Positions 1-7,894 of a stretch of DNA of 44,487 bases are shown here, piece by piece. Position 1 is the stretch's first letter. Each line of letters starts with the position of its first letter. Source of the DNA: Verrucomicrobiales bacterium (GTDB lineage Bacteria; Verrucomicrobiota; Verrucomicrobiia; Limisphaerales; F1-12-MAGs170); NCBI GenBank assembly GCA_005777315.1, contig SXMN01000192.1:1-44487 (forward strand), written 5' to 3'. The notes beneath the pieces were generated by a model. The model did no database searches. It saw only the letters and a list, made by a program, of their open reading frames with translations, and was not told where the DNA came from. Both the position numbers and the translations under genes were made by a program.

Positions 1-507
1 GCAATCCTGCCAACATTTGATCCGCATGCGCGATGGACATGCGCCAATCCAATCAGAGTCCACAGCGGCGCGCCACCAAATTCATTCCATCTCCTTGCCC
101 TCAAACTTCATTCCACCCTCCTTGTCGAGGGCCATGCGACGTTCGGTGCCTCCCGAAGCCGGCAACGAAAAGACCTCAAGACCGAGCATGGCCGAGCATG
201 GTGCCGGATCGAGGAATTCATTCCGCCGGAACGCAGGAACAGCCCTCGGGCCGAGAAGATCGAGGTGGGTGGCTCTGTCGCTGGTTCAGTCATCAAACAA
301 TGGCAGCCACTGGGAAAGGCAAGGCAACGGAAACTCCTGACTGGCTTGGTAATTTCACACTCCTGCGGAATGAAATTCCGCGTTCCTACTTCATGGATTC
401 GGTTTGGTCCGAATTCCGAAGTGCGGGGAGCACACCCGGGGCGGGTGTGCCGTACTTTTCCCACCCGCCCCGATTTTCCGCGAGGGCGCGTGTGCTCCCT
501 TCCCATT
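1..507. repeat. Repeat-rich non-coding stretch
   Basis: I see no convincing gene here; the open frames have low-complexity, repeat-like translations. It holds palindromic elements. GCGGAATGAAATTCCGC (365-381) is a perfect 7-bp-arm palindrome. A related inverted copy of its core, GGAATTCATTCC, lies at 213-224, and partial copies of the ATTCATTCC motif occur near 78 and 107. A larger nested inverted repeat spans 426-499. The region reads as multicopy intergenic repeat debris downstream of a decayed receiver domain. Confidence 0.55.
426..499. repeat. Nested inverted repeat (two perfect 10-bp stems)
   Basis: The outer arms GGGAGCACAC (426-435) and GTGTGCTCCC (490-499) are perfect complements. 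The inner arms GGGGCGGGTG (438-447) and CACCCGCCCC (462-471) are also perfect. The loop is 448-461, and an unpaired 18-base bulge lies on the right side. There is no T-tract, so it is not a classical terminator; it looks like a REP/BIME-style intergenic element. Confidence 0.7.
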
Positions 508-520
508 TCGGACTTTGGGC

Positions 521-937
521 TTAGTTCATTGGACAGTATTTCTGAACCTTGTCCAAGGCCGCCTTGATTCGTGACAACTCGACCGGCTTCACAAGGTGAT
601 CGTCCATTCGGGCTGCGAAGCAGCTTTCCCGGTCCGCCGTCAGCGTGCTTGCCGTCAAGGCGAAGATGCGGACGGACGCGAGTGCTTTCTGCTGCTCGAT
701 TGCACGCATGGTGCGCGTGGCTTCAAAGCCGTCCATCTCCGGCATGTGGAATTTTATGAAGACGACGTCAAACGAGTCGCGCTTCCACGCCTCCACTGCT
801 TGTACGCCGTTGTCCGCGGACTCCACGGTGCATCCGAGTTTCTTGAGCTGCGCGAGGGCGAGCGTCCGGTTCACCGCGCTGTCATCGACGAGAGCTTGTG
901 GCTGTCCTTGCGAGAGAAGGTCTGATACGGTTCCCCA
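521..937 (-). pseudogene. Decayed response-regulator receiver domain
   Basis: The frame reads from a stop at 938-940 down to a stop at 521 and matches a CheY-like receiver, probably once the C-terminal receiver of a hybrid histidine kinase. The acidic pocket (ALVDDSAVNR) and the switch lysine context (DDHLVKPVEL) are present. At the phospho-acceptor position, where families read as in MDVQMPEMDG, this sequence has IKFHMPEMDG, with AAA (Lys) at 752-754 in place of Asp. The domain begins almost at the stop codon. The only in-frame start is a GTG at 872-874, inside the domain after the DD pair, so a complete receiver cannot be made. Missing start and missing acceptor together suggest a remnant. 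A phosphorylation-independent pseudo-receiver is the alternative. Confidence 0.7.
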
Positions 938-947
938 TCATTGATCG

Positions 948-2204
948 ATGAACGTGACGAGGCTTGCCATTCTCTCGGTGGTTGTGAACGCGATTCTTAT
1001 CGGGATCGTGCTCACCTTGCTGCGCAAGCCGCCACCCTCGGTCCTGGTGGTGGAGACGAATGCTCCGTTGAAGATTGTGGAGAGGCAGGTGGAGGTGAAG
1101 GTCAAGGTGCCGGAGCCGTTCGACTGGCGGAAAGTTGAATCGCCGGACTACCGGGAGTACATCGCCAATCTCCGCTCGGTCGGCTGTCCGGAGCAGACGG
1201 TGCGGGACATCATCGTCGCGGACGTGAATGCGCTGTTCGATGTGCGCCGCCGCACGGCGGCAGAACCGCCGACGCCTTACGAATTCTGGAAGCCGGATGC
1301 CTTGCCGGCCTTCACCTCGCATCCGGCGGAACTGATTCGCGAACGTTTCGAGCAACTCCGAAAGCTGGCGGACGAGAAACGTTTGATCTTGCGCGAACTC
1401 CTGGGCATCGAGTGGATCGAGAGGATGGACACGACCTTCTCGCCGTTGAATCCACGGGAACAGTTGCTGACGTTCCTGCCGATCGAGAAGCGATTGAAGG
1501 TGGAGGAGATCGAGCAACGGTTCTCAGCCATGTTGATGCGTCGAACATCTGACGCGACCGGACGTGACCAGTTGGGAAATTTCAAACGGCTCCAGGCGGA
1601 GAAACGCGTGGAACTTGAAAACATTCTACTGCCTGAGGAGTTGGTGGAATACGATCTTCGACTGTCTCCGGCGGCGGCGACTCTGCGTTCGAAATTAGGG
1701 AGCGTGAATGTAAGCGAGGCGGAATTTCGTGAGATGGTGGGAATCCGGAGGAAATTCGACGAGGAGTTCGGTGGACCAGCTGGAATCGATTTCAAGGATG
1801 AAGGCACCCGGGCGCGAAGAGAATCGGCGCAGGAAAAGGTGGATGCACAATTTTTGCGAATTCTTGGCCGGCAGCGGTTCTCCGATTTTCAAAGAAAACA
1901 GGACTGGGCTTATCATGGGGCGGTGGTGGCAGCGGCCCGCAGTGGTTTGCCCAATGAAGCGGCCGAAGGCGTGTACGAGATGAAGCAGATCGCCGAGGCT
2001 GAAGTGCAACGGGTGCGGAGCGAAGCAGGCATTCCACCAGAAGAGAGACGAAGAATTCTCAAGGACATGCGGACGGCGGTGGAGGAGTCGGTGCTCAAGG
2101 TTCTGGGAAAGGAAGGATACGATGCCTACCAGAAACAGCCGGGTTCATCCTGGCTGCGGTCTCTCAATCAACCCGGGCCCGGAGGAGGGGAAGGGCGGCG
2201 GTAA
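948..2204 (+). CDS. Membrane-anchored hypothetical protein
   Basis: This 418-residue protein is not one I recognise. Residues about 5-26 form one hydrophobic segment after a short N-terminus, followed by Arg-Lys, so it is probably anchored in the inner membrane with the bulk outside the cytoplasm. The rest is highly charged and looks mostly alpha-helical, rich in Glu, Arg and Lys, with Pro-containing stretches near 100-115 and a Gly-rich tail. No catalytic motif stands out. It starts at ATG 948, diverging from the receiver remnant with only about 10 bases between them, and there is no clear Shine-Dalgarno. Function is unknown; a scaffold or stress-related periplasmic protein is possible but unsupported. 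Confidence 0.75.
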   Translation: MNVTRLAILSVVVNAILIGIVLTLLRKPPPSVLVVETNAPLKIVERQVEVKVKVPEPFDWRKVESPDYREYIANLRSVGCPEQTVRDIIVADVNALFDVRRRTAAEPPTPYEFWKPDALPAFTSHPAELIRERFEQLRKLADEKRLILRELLGIEWIERMDTTFSPLNPREQLLTFLPIEKRLKVEEIEQRFSAMLMRRTSDATGRDQLGNFKRLQAEKRVELENILLPEELVEYDLRLSPAAATLRSKLGSVNVSEAEFREMVGIRRKFDEEFGGPAGIDFKDEGTRARRESAQEKVDAQFLRILGRQRFSDFQRKQDWAYHGAVVAAARSGLPNEAAEGVYEMKQIAEAEVQRVRSEAGIPPEERRRILKDMRTAVEESVLKVLGKEGYDAYQKQPGSSWLRSLNQPGPGGGEGRR

Positions 2205-2251
2205 CCAGTGGAGGAGTGTGAGGGTTGCTTGTCGGGATTGGTTTTCCAAAC

Positions 2252-2279
2252 TTGCGTTGAACGGATGGGTTCATAGGAT
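2252..2279 (+). promoter_or_regulatory. Candidate sigma-70-like promoter for corA
   Basis: A -35-like TTGCGT (2252-2257) is followed by a 16-base spacer and TAGGAT (2274-2279), 47 bases before the corA ATG. The same architecture (TTGC, 16-base spacer, TANNNT or close) appears before yajC, ispD, dusB and the rrf2 gene. It is predicted by eye only. Confidence 0.35.
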
Positions 2280-2326
2280 TTGAGCATTGGGATGGCCGTC
2301 AGACACCAGAGCTTATTTTTCAACGC

Positions 2327-3328
2327 ATGATCCGGTCATACGCATTCACCACGCAAGGACGGCTGCATACGCAGGATATTGATTCGTTTCTGATGCCGAC
2401 GCTGCTGGCGGATACAAATCTTTTTCTTTGGGTGGATCTGGAAAATTCCACTCCGGAAGAGGCGAGACTGGTACTGGAGGACGTCTTTCATTTTCACCCA
2501 CTGTCGATTGAGGATTGTGTCCAGGTGAGCCCGTCGCCAAAGGTCGAGGAATACAACCCGAAAGAGGATGACCGGTTCACACCCTACCTGTTCATGGTGA
2601 TTCACGGCGTGGATTACAGCCGCACGGACGGGGTCTTCGCGACGAGCGAGCTGAACTTCTTTCTCGGGAAGAACTTTCTGGTGACTTACCACCAGGTTCC
2701 GATGAAGAGCATCTCGATGACCGAGGACCGGTGCACTCGCGGGACCAACAGGATGTCCGCCCGGGCTCCGGACCGCGTCGCGCACATCATCCTCGATGCG
2801 CTCGTAGATAATTACAAACCGGCTCTCGAGGAGCTGTCGATGGAGATAGCCGAGCTGGAGAACATGGCGCTGCAGCGGCCCACAAAGGGCACGCTCAACC
2901 AGATCATCCGCGTAAAGAAGGAGGTTCTGCACTTGCGCCAGATCATCGGGCCGCAACGCGAGGTGTTGTCGCGGTTTGCGCGTGGCGAATTCAAACTGAT
3001 CCGTCCTCACCTGGTGCCTTACTTCCGAAACGTTTATGATGGTTTGTTTCACATATCTGAGCTTGCTCAGAACTACATGGATTCGCTGACTGGAATCCTT
3101 CAGGTGTACCTGAACATGTCCTCCAACCAGACGGGGGAGGTGATCAAGTCGCTCACGTTGCTCACCTTCATCACGACGCCGCTGATGGTGGTGGGCACCT
3201 GGTATGGGATGAACTTCAGCGACATGCCGGAGACGCATTTCAAGCACGGGTATGCGATTGCGGCCGGAGCCACGGTTGTCTCCACGGTTGTCACCTGGCT
3301 GTGGTTCAGGAAGCGCGGATGGTTTTGA
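2327..3328 (+). CDS. corA: CorA family Mg2+/Co2+ transporter
   Basis: This 333-residue protein has the CorA plan. A soluble cytoplasmic N-terminal domain contains the family signature around HPLSIEDCVQ. A long helix with conserved charged heptads follows (about 170-260), then two C-terminal membrane helices (about 273-291 and 308-327). The selectivity motif YGMNF, at about residues 293-297, sits at the end of the first helix as expected. The tail is basic (FRKRGWF). CorA forms homopentamers in the inner membrane and moves Mg2+ (also Co2+/Ni2+) into the cell. The histidine kinase starts 9 bases after this stop codon, so the two are probably co-transcribed, which is an unusual neighbour for corA. 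A Zn2+-exporting relative (ZntB-like) is less likely given the intact GMN. Confidence 0.93.
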   Translation: MIRSYAFTTQGRLHTQDIDSFLMPTLLADTNLFLWVDLENSTPEEARLVLEDVFHFHPLSIEDCVQVSPSPKVEEYNPKEDDRFTPYLFMVIHGVDYSRTDGVFATSELNFFLGKNFLVTYHQVPMKSISMTEDRCTRGTNRMSARAPDRVAHIILDALVDNYKPALEELSMEIAELENMALQRPTKGTLNQIIRVKKEVLHLRQIIGPQREVLSRFARGEFKLIRPHLVPYFRNVYDGLFHISELAQNYMDSLTGILQVYLNMSSNQTGEVIKSLTLLTFITTPLMVVGTWYGMNFSDMPETHFKHGYAIAAGATVVSTVVTWLWFRKRGWF

Positions 3329-3337
3329 TCTCTGGCG

Positions 3338-4603
3338 ATGCCTCCATCGAAGTCGAGCTTTCTGGACAAGGTATTGGGGCGGATTGGGCGCCTTGACGCG
3401 CAGGGTTTGCAAACGGTGGTGCAGCGCCTGGCGCGCGAACGCAGCTTCCTCGAAACGTTGTTCAACACGATCGAGGACGGCGTGCTGGTGACGGATGAGG
3501 ACGGACGCATCGTTTATTTCAACCAGGCTGTGCATGAAATCCTGGGCGGGAGCGGGACACTCGCCGAAGGCCAGCCGATCCAGCGTCACCTTCCGGATCT
3601 GGATTGGAAGAAGCTTTCCGAACTGGACAGCGAGGGCGGGCAGCGGGTCGTGCGCCACGAGTTCGAGATAAGCTATCCGCGCCCGCGTTTTCTGCGGCTC
3701 TTTGCCGCTCCGCTGGATGGGGACAAAACGGGAAGCGCCGGCATGGCTCTGATCTTGCACGACGCAACGGAGGCGCGGCAGAAGACTTTCGAGGCGATCG
3801 AGAGCGAGCGCATCCAAGCGTTGACCCTGCTGGCGGCGAGCGTGGCTCACGAGATTGGCAATCCGCTCAACGCGCTCCACATCCATCTCCAGCTCATGGA
3901 GCGCGAATTGAAGAAGTTGAGGCAGAATTCACTGCCGCGAGGCGGACGTGGTGTTCGCGGTGGAACCAGCCGGGCAAAAGTGGAGACGGCCCATGACCCG
4001 TCGGATTCGGATGCCGGTCTTCAGAAGGTTGAAGGTTATCTCGAAGTGGCCAAGGGTGAGATCACGAGGCTTGATTACATCATCACGCAGTTTCTTTCAG
4101 CCATTCGCCCGTCTCCTCCACGAATCAAACGTTCCGCGCTTAATGAAGTCGCGCACGATACGATCGAGTTACTCCGTCCGGAGATCCAGAACAGAGGTCA
4201 GACGGTAACGGGGAAGCTGGATGAATCCGTTCCTCTGGCGCTCTTTGATCCCTCGCAGATCAAGCAGGTGCTCGTTAATCTGGCAAAGAATGGGATGCAG
4301 GCCATGACTCGTGGCGGTGAACTGACTTTGCAAACCGGCCATGACGCGGACTACGTATGGGTCTCGATCATGGACACGGGAGGGGGCATTCCGCAGGAAC
4401 AATTGAACCGCATTTTTCAGCCATTCTTTACGACAAAGAAAAAGGGTTCCGGGCTTGGGTTGATGATCGTGCAGCGCATCGTGCGTGAGCATGGAGGACG
4501 TATCGAACTGGACAGCAGGGTGGGGCAGGGGACCACGTTTCGCGTACTTTTGCCTTTGCGCGAGCCGCAGACGCGGCTACTGGAAGCGAGTTCGCATGAC
4601 TAA
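3338..4603 (+). CDS. PAS-domain sensor histidine kinase (NtrB-like)
   Basis: This 421-residue protein has no membrane helix, so it is a soluble sensor. A PAS domain occupies about residues 40-145. The dimerisation/phospho-acceptor helix carries SVAHEIGNPLN with the acceptor at H171. The ATPase domain has an N-box (N318), a G1 box (DTGGG, 346-350) and a G2 box (GSGLGL, 370-375). Between the two helices of the dimerisation domain (about 195-228) there is a Gly/Arg/Ser-rich insertion absent from typical family members. The 3' end overlaps the next gene by 8 bases, so the kinase and the NtrC-type regulator are translationally coupled and are very likely cognate partners. The signal is unknown. 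Confidence 0.93.
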   Translation: MPPSKSSFLDKVLGRIGRLDAQGLQTVVQRLARERSFLETLFNTIEDGVLVTDEDGRIVYFNQAVHEILGGSGTLAEGQPIQRHLPDLDWKKLSELDSEGGQRVVRHEFEISYPRPRFLRLFAAPLDGDKTGSAGMALILHDATEARQKTFEAIESERIQALTLLAASVAHEIGNPLNALHIHLQLMERELKKLRQNSLPRGGRGVRGGTSRAKVETAHDPSDSDAGLQKVEGYLEVAKGEITRLDYIITQFLSAIRPSPPRIKRSALNEVAHDTIELLRPEIQNRGQTVTGKLDESVPLALFDPSQIKQVLVNLAKNGMQAMTRGGELTLQTGHDADYVWVSIMDTGGGIPQEQLNRIFQPFFTTKKKGSGLGLMIVQRIVREHGGRIELDSRVGQGTTFRVLLPLREPQTRLLEASSHD

Positions 4604-5969
4604 ACCGGCAGTCCTGATCGTAGATGACGAGAAGCCCACGAGAGACGGGCTGCGCGCGGCATTGGAGGATCGCTACGATGTTTATGTGGCGGAAGATGCC
4701 GGGTCCGCGTTTGAACTGCTCGAGAAGGAGAGTTTCGACGTCCTGCTGACGGATCTGCGTCTGCCCAATGAGGACGGGATGAAGCTGATCGCCCGCGCAA
4801 GGTCGCTACCCAAGCCCCCTGTCTGCATCCTCATGACCGCCTACGGCTCGGAGGAACTGGCGGTGGAAGCGATGAAGCGCGGCGCGGATGATTACATCTC
4901 GAAGGGAAAATTGCAGATCGACGAGCTCGAGATGCGCATTGCGAAATGCCTGCGACAACGGAAACTTGAAACGGAGAACATCTCTCTCAAGCAGCAGCTC
5001 GACAAGAAATTCGGCCTTGAAAACATCGTTGGTGAATCGCCGGCGATGCATCGGATGTTTGAGATTGTCCGCCAGATTGCGCCAACGCGCGTGAATGTTT
5101 TGATTGCTGGCGAAAGCGGTACAGGCAAGGAAGTCATCGCGAAGACCATCCACCAATTGAGCCCGCGGGCGAACGCGCCGTTCGTGGCGGTGCATTGCGC
5201 GGCGCTGACATCCACGCTCCTTGAGAGCGAGCTGTTTGGACATGAGAGGGGTGCGTTCACCGGTGCTCATGAACGGCGGATCGGCCGCTTCGAGCTGGCA
5301 CAGGGTGGGACATTGTTTCTGGATGAGATCGGCGAGATTGACGCGATGATCCAGGTGAAGCTGTTGCGCTTCCTGGGTGAACGAACTTTTGAACGAGTGG
5401 GTTCGAGCAAGACATTGACGGCAGATGTGCGTCTGCTGACAGCCACAAACAAGAGTCTGAGCGAACTTGTAAAGGCCGGCACATTTCGTGATGATCTTTA
5501 TTTTCGACTGCGGGTGATTGAGCTTCTCCTGCCACCACTTCGTGAACGTGGAAACGATGTTGTTCTCCTCGCGCGGTCATTCTTGAAGGAGTTTACACGG
5601 GAGCACGACAAGCCGGTGAAAGAGTTTTCTCCCGAGGCGCTGCAGGCGCTGTTGGGCTACTCCTGGCCCGGCAATGTGCGCGAGTTGAGGAGTGAGGTGG
5701 AGCGAGCCGTTGTTCTCTGCCAGCATGACCAGATTGGTGTTCTGGACCTTTCACCGGATGTCCTGTCGCCGTTGCGGGCAGCGGCCATCAGTAATGGGAG
5801 CGGGGCCAGTCAACAGACGGATCTTACGGTAAGAGAAGCTGAACGGGAACTTGTCATCAGGGCGCTGAGAGAGTGTGGCGGGAGCCGGACCAAAGCGGCG
5901 GTGCGGTTGGGCATCAGTCGGAGGACATTGCATCGGAAGTTGCACGAGTATCACCTGGAAGGATTCTGA
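4596..5969 (+). CDS. NtrC-family sigma-54-dependent response regulator
   Basis: The 457-residue protein begins at ATG 4596 (MTKPAVLIVDDE). That start matches the receiver boundary; an upstream in-frame start would add unrelated residues inside the kinase gene. The receiver has phospho-acceptor D53 (LLTDLRLP); the switch lysine lies in DYISKGK, lacking the usual proline after Lys. The AAA+ domain has Walker A GESGTGKE (172-179), the sigma-54 contact loop GAFTGA (219-224) and Walker B in TLFLDEIGEID. The C-terminus is a Fis-type helix-turn-helix (AAVRLGISRRTLHRKL). It should bind upstream DNA and activate RNA polymerase carrying sigma-54. By position it probably controls the polysaccharide genes downstream, but I found no clear -24/-12 site in front of them. 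Confidence 0.95.
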   Translation: MTKPAVLIVDDEKPTRDGLRAALEDRYDVYVAEDAGSAFELLEKESFDVLLTDLRLPNEDGMKLIARARSLPKPPVCILMTAYGSEELAVEAMKRGADDYISKGKLQIDELEMRIAKCLRQRKLETENISLKQQLDKKFGLENIVGESPAMHRMFEIVRQIAPTRVNVLIAGESGTGKEVIAKTIHQLSPRANAPFVAVHCAALTSTLLESELFGHERGAFTGAHERRIGRFELAQGGTLFLDEIGEIDAMIQVKLLRFLGERTFERVGSSKTLTADVRLLTATNKSLSELVKAGTFRDDLYFRLRVIELLLPPLRERGNDVVLLARSFLKEFTREHDKPVKEFSPEALQALLGYSWPGNVRELRSEVERAVVLCQHDQIGVLDLSPDVLSPLRAAAISNGSGASQQTDLTVREAERELVIRALRECGGSRTKAAVRLGISRRTLHRKLHEYHLEGF

Positions 5970-5971
5970 GT

Positions 5972-7768
5972 ATGGCTAGATTGCAGGAATGGATTTACAA
6001 AATGGAGGTTGGGGAGGGAACCCGATACGTTGGGGGCATTGCCGCTGTGTTGATCTTGCTGGCGTTGATGGCGGTGTACAACATAAGGGAGTTCAAGAGT
6101 TTTTCGACCCAGGAGGCGATGGACTCGGCGCAGCTCGCGAGGAACATCGCGGAAGGACGAGGTTACACAACTCAGTTCATCCGGCCGTTGAGTGTAATGT
6201 TGCTCCAGCGGGAGGCGACGCCTGGGATTCCCGTCCTTCAAAAAGACCATCCGGATCTTGCGAACGCTCCGGCATATCCGGTGATCCTGGCAGGACTCAT
6301 GAAGTTGCTGCCGATTCAATACTCCATGAACCTGCCATTTCGGACTTATCAGCCGGAGGTGTTCATTGCGTTGTTGAATCAAGTGTTCTTCTTTGCCGCG
6401 GTTCTGATGGTGTTCCGGCTGGCGCTCCGGCTCTTCGATTCCGGCGTCGCCTGGGTCTCTGCAATCACTTTTGCGGGCACTGATCTATTGTGGCGATTCA
6501 GTGTTTCGGGTCTCTCGACGATGTTTCTTCTGTGCTTGGTGCTTGTGATGACGTGGTGCCTGGTGGTTATCGAGCAGAACACTCGCGAGGGCGCTCGCGG
6601 CGCTTTATGGTTTGCGATGATGGGTGTTGCCGTTGGAGTGCTGGCAGGCCTCGGAACTTTGACGAGGTATTCGTGCGGCTGGCTCATCTTCCCGGTGCTG
6701 GGTTTTGTACTCTGGATCGCCGGCAACCGACGGTGGTTGGTGGGCGCGGCGGTGGGTGTTTCATTTCTTCTGGTGGTTTCGCCGTGGCTTGGCCGCAACT
6801 TCGCATTGAGCGGAACCATGTTTGGAACGGCCGGATTTTCCGTGTATGCTGAGACGGAAGTGTTTCCGGAGAATCGCATTGAGCGCTACCTGGACGGAGA
6901 CTTGGATAACGAGATCAAAGTTGCTGGCGCTGGGGCGGTTTTCCGCAAGCTGATGTCCGGCACCGCAGATTTGTTGAGGCGCGATTTGCCTCAATCGGGA
7001 GGCACATGGATGGCAGCATTTTTTCTCGTGAGCCTGATGGTGCCCTTCAGAAACCCGGCGCTCGGCAGGCTCCGCGTATTGTTAGTCGGCTTTCTCGCAG
7101 TCTTATCAATCGTTCAGGTGCTGGGGCGGACGCACTTGAGTTCAGCGTCTCCTGAAGTCAACTCGGAGAACCTGCTCATCCTGGTCCTCCCAGTTGCCGT
7201 GGTAATGGGAGTTGGATTGTTCTTCCTGTTGTTGGATCAGATCGAATTCAGTTTTGCGCCATTTCGAGTGGCAATGGTGCTTGGTTTCGTTTCCCTAGTA
7301 TGCGCTCCATTCGCACTGACTCTCCTGCCGCCGCGATCCTCCCCGATTTCCTGGCCACCCTACTATCCCCCTTGGATTCAGGAAATAGGAGGATGGTACT
7401 CACGGGATGAGATGTTAATGAGTGACATGCCTTGGGCTGTGGCTTGGTATGGTGATCGAAAATGCATCTGGCTGACCCTTGATGCGCCAACGGATAATCC
7501 TCGGAAAGTCGCGACTGACTTCTTCAGCATTTACGATTATCAGAAGCCGATTAGCGGTCTCTACCTGACCACGCTGACGAGTAATGAAGGGATTTATGCC
7601 GCCACGCCAAAATCTCCGAAAGCCGCCTGGGGAGAGTTCGTTCAGGCAAGTTTAATCAAAAAGAGCATGCCGTCGGGTTTTCCGCTAAAGTACGCGAATC
7701 CCAAGTTTGCGGAGGAGGGACAACTGCTCCTGGCGGATCGTGCTCGGTGGTCGGGTCGGTCGAAGTAA
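5972..7768 (+). CDS. GT-C type membrane glycosyltransferase (PMT/ArnT-like)
   Basis: This 598-residue protein has about a dozen hydrophobic segments. After the first membrane helix (about 20-36) comes an acidic loop with QEAMDSAQLARN (D51), the position of the catalytic acidic residue in dolichyl/undecaprenyl-phosphate mannosyl- or arabinosyl-transferases (GT39/GT83 type). A soluble C-terminal domain of about 130 residues follows the last helix. Such enzymes take a sugar from a polyprenyl-phosphate donor and transfer it at the outer face of the inner membrane. ATG 5972 lies 2 bases past the regulator stop; longer in-frame starts lie inside the regulator gene and look wrong. The acceptor is unknown; context favours a surface polysaccharide or glycoprotein. 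Confidence 0.75.
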   Translation: MARLQEWIYKMEVGEGTRYVGGIAAVLILLALMAVYNIREFKSFSTQEAMDSAQLARNIAEGRGYTTQFIRPLSVMLLQREATPGIPVLQKDHPDLANAPAYPVILAGLMKLLPIQYSMNLPFRTYQPEVFIALLNQVFFFAAVLMVFRLALRLFDSGVAWVSAITFAGTDLLWRFSVSGLSTMFLLCLVLVMTWCLVVIEQNTREGARGALWFAMMGVAVGVLAGLGTLTRYSCGWLIFPVLGFVLWIAGNRRWLVGAAVGVSFLLVVSPWLGRNFALSGTMFGTAGFSVYAETEVFPENRIERYLDGDLDNEIKVAGAGAVFRKLMSGTADLLRRDLPQSGGTWMAAFFLVSLMVPFRNPALGRLRVLLVGFLAVLSIVQVLGRTHLSSASPEVNSENLLILVLPVAVVMGVGLFFLLLDQIEFSFAPFRVAMVLGFVSLVCAPFALTLLPPRSSPISWPPYYPPWIQEIGGWYSRDEMLMSDMPWAVAWYGDRKCIWLTLDAPTDNPRKVATDFFSIYDYQKPISGLYLTTLTSNEGIYAATPKSPKAAWGEFVQASLIKKSMPSGFPLKYANPKFAEEGQLLLADRARWSGRSK

Positions 7769-7804
7769 GTTGTACAATTCAGCCCGCTTAAGCATGAAAT
7801 CTCA

Positions 7805-7833
7805 TTGACATGACATGAGGGCCTCCTTAAAAA
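7805..7833 (+). promoter_or_regulatory. Candidate sigma-70 promoter before the barrel gene
   Basis: TTGACA (7805-7810) is a perfect -35 hexamer. With a 17-base spacer it is followed by TAAAAA (7828-7833), a weak -10. The start codon is 61 bases downstream. No GG-N10-GC sigma-54 site is visible in the 126-base gap 7769-7894. Confidence 0.4.
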
Positions 7834-7894
7834 GAGCACACTTTTCAAGTAACAGTTCCCGGGAGAACACTTATTGAAACAGGATTAACTGCTT

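Noticed and set aside
2336..3886. A long open frame on the minus strand opposite corA and the histidine kinase
   Set aside because: Its translation is His/Arg/Gln-rich and low in family-like motifs, while both plus-strand genes are unmistakable; it is an antisense shadow of GC-rich coding DNA.
7769..7894. A sigma-54 (-24/-12) promoter before the barrel gene, expected from the nearby NtrC-type regulator
   Set aside because: No GG-N10-GC arrangement is present in the gap; a TTGACA-type site fits better.
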